This document shows positions 62,823 to 64,000 of a DNA stretch of 64,000 bases, in pieces. A program made the translations under genes and the position numbers. Position 1 is the first letter of the stretch, and each line of letters starts with the position of its first letter. A model generated the notes under the pieces. That model saw nothing but the letters and a program-made list of their open reading frames with translations. It was not told the DNA's origin and did not search any database. The DNA is from an uncultured Erysipelotrichaceae bacterium (GTDB taxonomy: Bacteria > Bacillota_I > Bacilli_A > Erysipelotrichales > Erysipelotrichaceae), in assembly GCA_902778375.1 (NCBI GenBank), contig CACYXJ010000001.1:1-64000 (forward strand), read 5' to 3'.

Positions 62823-63503
62823 ATGAGCGAGAAACAAAATAATGAAACTAACAAAGAGCGGAAAACAAATCTGGTTCCTGCAATATGTACTCAGTGCGGG
62901 GGATCATTAGAAGTAGATCCTGCTACAGATGCTGCAGTATGTCCGTTCTGCGGAACACCGTTCATCGTTGAGAAAGCGATCAATCAGTACAATACGACTC
63001 ATATTAATAACAGAATCAATATTAATCAGAATGTTCGGGTCCAACATGGCAAACGCGGTATCTTTGAGTCTGCGATGGAAGTACTGGATAATCAGTTGGA
63101 GAGAGAACACAATGCTTCAATCAGAGCTCAGGAATTAAAACTAGAGAAAGAAAAACTGGAACTTCTTAAACAGGAACAACGCAGACAGAGAACACAGGAA
63201 TTCATCGTAAAAGCAGAACGAACGGTAAAAGATGAAAAAACTCGCAGTGGTTTGAAAAAGATTCTGCATTATATCATTCTTTTCTATGCATGGCTTCTGA
63301 TATTTCCGATTCCCCTAAGCGGTATTATCAATAAAAAAGAGAATCTTACTGATCAGCAGAAGAAACTCTATATCACTATTGCCTGGATCGCATATGCCGC
63401 TTTTGTGATTTACGCTGTTTTGACCGGTGATTCAAGGAAGGCAACTTCTGCTTTGACAACACGGCGGATGCTGAACGTTTTTCAGGTTAATCAAATGGTA
63501 TAG
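62823..63503 (+). CDS. Zinc-ribbon protein with C-terminal membrane helices
   Basis: A 226-residue protein. A zinc ribbon lies at residues about 18-45 (ICTQCGGSLEVDP, CPFCGTPFIVEKA), a form usual in small membrane-associated regulators. A coiled coil follows (LKLEKEKLELLKQEQRRQRT), and two hydrophobic helices near residues 155-205. Function unknown. The ATG at 62823 has GGAG at -9, a modest site. Confidence 0.75.
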   Translation: MSEKQNNETNKERKTNLVPAICTQCGGSLEVDPATDAAVCPFCGTPFIVEKAINQYNTTHINNRININQNVRVQHGKRGIFESAMEVLDNQLEREHNASIRAQELKLEKEKLELLKQEQRRQRTQEFIVKAERTVKDEKTRSGLKKILHYIILFYAWLLIFPIPLSGIINKKENLTDQQKKLYITIAWIAYAAFVIYAVLTGDSRKATSALTTRRMLNVFQVNQMV

Positions 63504-63529
63504 TATACTTTATCAATCAACACTTAGAA

Positions 63530-63570
63530 GGGACTTAACAAGTATTTGATTAATTGTTAAGTCTTTTTCA
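63530..63570 (+). terminator. Rho-independent terminator
   Basis: GACTTAACAA (63532-63541) pairs perfectly with TTGTTAAGTC (63554-63563), then TTTTTC. Confidence 0.88.
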
Positions 63571-63783
63571 TATATTGCCATCAAAGATATGTGCATTTGA
63601 TTCCGAAAAATGAATTTGAACTAAAAAAACGGATAGAGAATTGAATAATTACCTGTCATACAACATAAACTACATTGTTGCTTTTTTGAATGCAAACAGG
63701 AATATCGTATAATAGAAACAGAAGCTTTCTGCAGTGAAAAACACAATAATATTCCTATTTTTCTCTATTTACAGGTGCAGTTT

Positions 63784-64000
63784 ATGAAAAAGCCAACATT
63801 TAAAGACCGTTTCAGCTACTGGTTTGACAACAGGATGTCAAAAGGCAGTATGAGTCTGATCAGGATCCTGATCGTGTTCACGATCCTGATTATCCTGGCC
63901 TTGACATTCTTTATCATGATCACCGGAACAAACGGTGACAGAAGCATTATTGAAGTCATCTGGGACAACATGTCCACCATCATCAATGCCTGGATGCCGG
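63784..64000 (+). CDS. CASTOR/POLLUX-like ion channel, 3'-partial
   Basis: The first 72 codons are visible. MKKPTFKDRFSYWFDNRMSK is followed by a membrane helix (IRILIVFTILIILALTFFIM) and then DRSIIEVIWDNMSTIINAWM, the pore-region start of the family in which WD...T...NAWMP is conserved. These channels carry cations under control of a C-terminal RCK-like domain, which would lie past the window end. The start is the first ATG, with AGGTG 9 bases upstream. Confidence 0.7.
   Translation, partial: MKKPTFKDRFSYWFDNRMSKGSMSLIRILIVFTILIILALTFFIMITGTNGDRSIIEVIWDNMSTIINAWMP

Overview
The window looks like chromosome of a Gram-positive anaerobe, most likely a gut member of the Firmicutes and plausibly the Erysipelotrichales. 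That placement is an inference from gene content: two 6-phospho-beta-glucosidase-type GH1 enzymes, choloylglycine-hydrolase-family and Fe-S aldo/keto reductase genes, strong AGGAGG ribosome sites and many small double-glycine-leader genes. I see no rRNA, tRNA, CRISPR array, integrase or intact transposase. Most genes are housekeeping-like with mid-range G+C. Two stretches, about 27-42 kb and 46.9-53 kb, are visibly richer in A+T and carry accessory, defence-like and broken genes.

Region by region: 0-3.4 kb holds the end of a GH1 gene and an ABC half-transporter. 3.4-8.6 kb is a minus-strand series (small metabolic proteins, a GNAT, a TetR regulator with its operator, an Fe-S aldo/keto reductase). 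8.6-12.2 kb is a tightly overlapping plus-strand operon (Bcp peroxiredoxin, YaaA, alpha/beta hydrolase, GNAT) plus an E2-like acyltransferase. 12.3-14.9 kb is a LysR regulator with two SDR enzymes. 15-21.3 kb holds HU, a phosphodiesterase, a CPBP protease, a DUF1232 protein and small double-glycine genes, one frameshifted.

22.9-26.9 kb is a class II lanthipeptide locus: one LanM synthetase with a CCG-type (three-cysteine) cyclase zinc site, followed by five tandem, divergent precursor genes. A sixth precursor, with a core almost identical to the fifth, lies 30 kb away at 57.3 kb. No peptidase-containing LanT exporter is in the window. Other genes across the window carry the same kind of Gly-Gly motif: 15.05, 18.2, 31.8, 32.4, 42.5 and 53.4 kb. 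Three of these have a zinc ribbon where a peptide core would be, which is the least explained recurring pattern here.

28.2-42 kb is a defence-like island: a STAND/TPR protein with a nonsense codon directly after its Walker A motif, McrB and McrC, a decayed restriction/helicase remnant, and a module of unknown function (helical protein, TerB-like protein, glycine-rich membrane protein, DUF697-type GTPase). 42.9-47 kb returns to host-like genes (NifX-SlyD fusion, GntP-type permease, metallo-beta-lactamase-fold hydrolase, TetR). 47.2-52.9 kb is a second accessory block: an HTH/TPR regulator-like gene, two matching 17-bp palindromes, and a three-gene cluster ending in a DUF6339-like gene. 53-64 kb has a putative metalloprotease, a VanY-type carboxypeptidase sharing a C-terminal domain with the adjacent lipoprotein, a TPR membrane protein, two ATC-hydrolase-like paralogues, the second GH1, an Ltp-type lipoprotein with a MerR-style promoter, and the start of a CASTOR/POLLUX-like channel.
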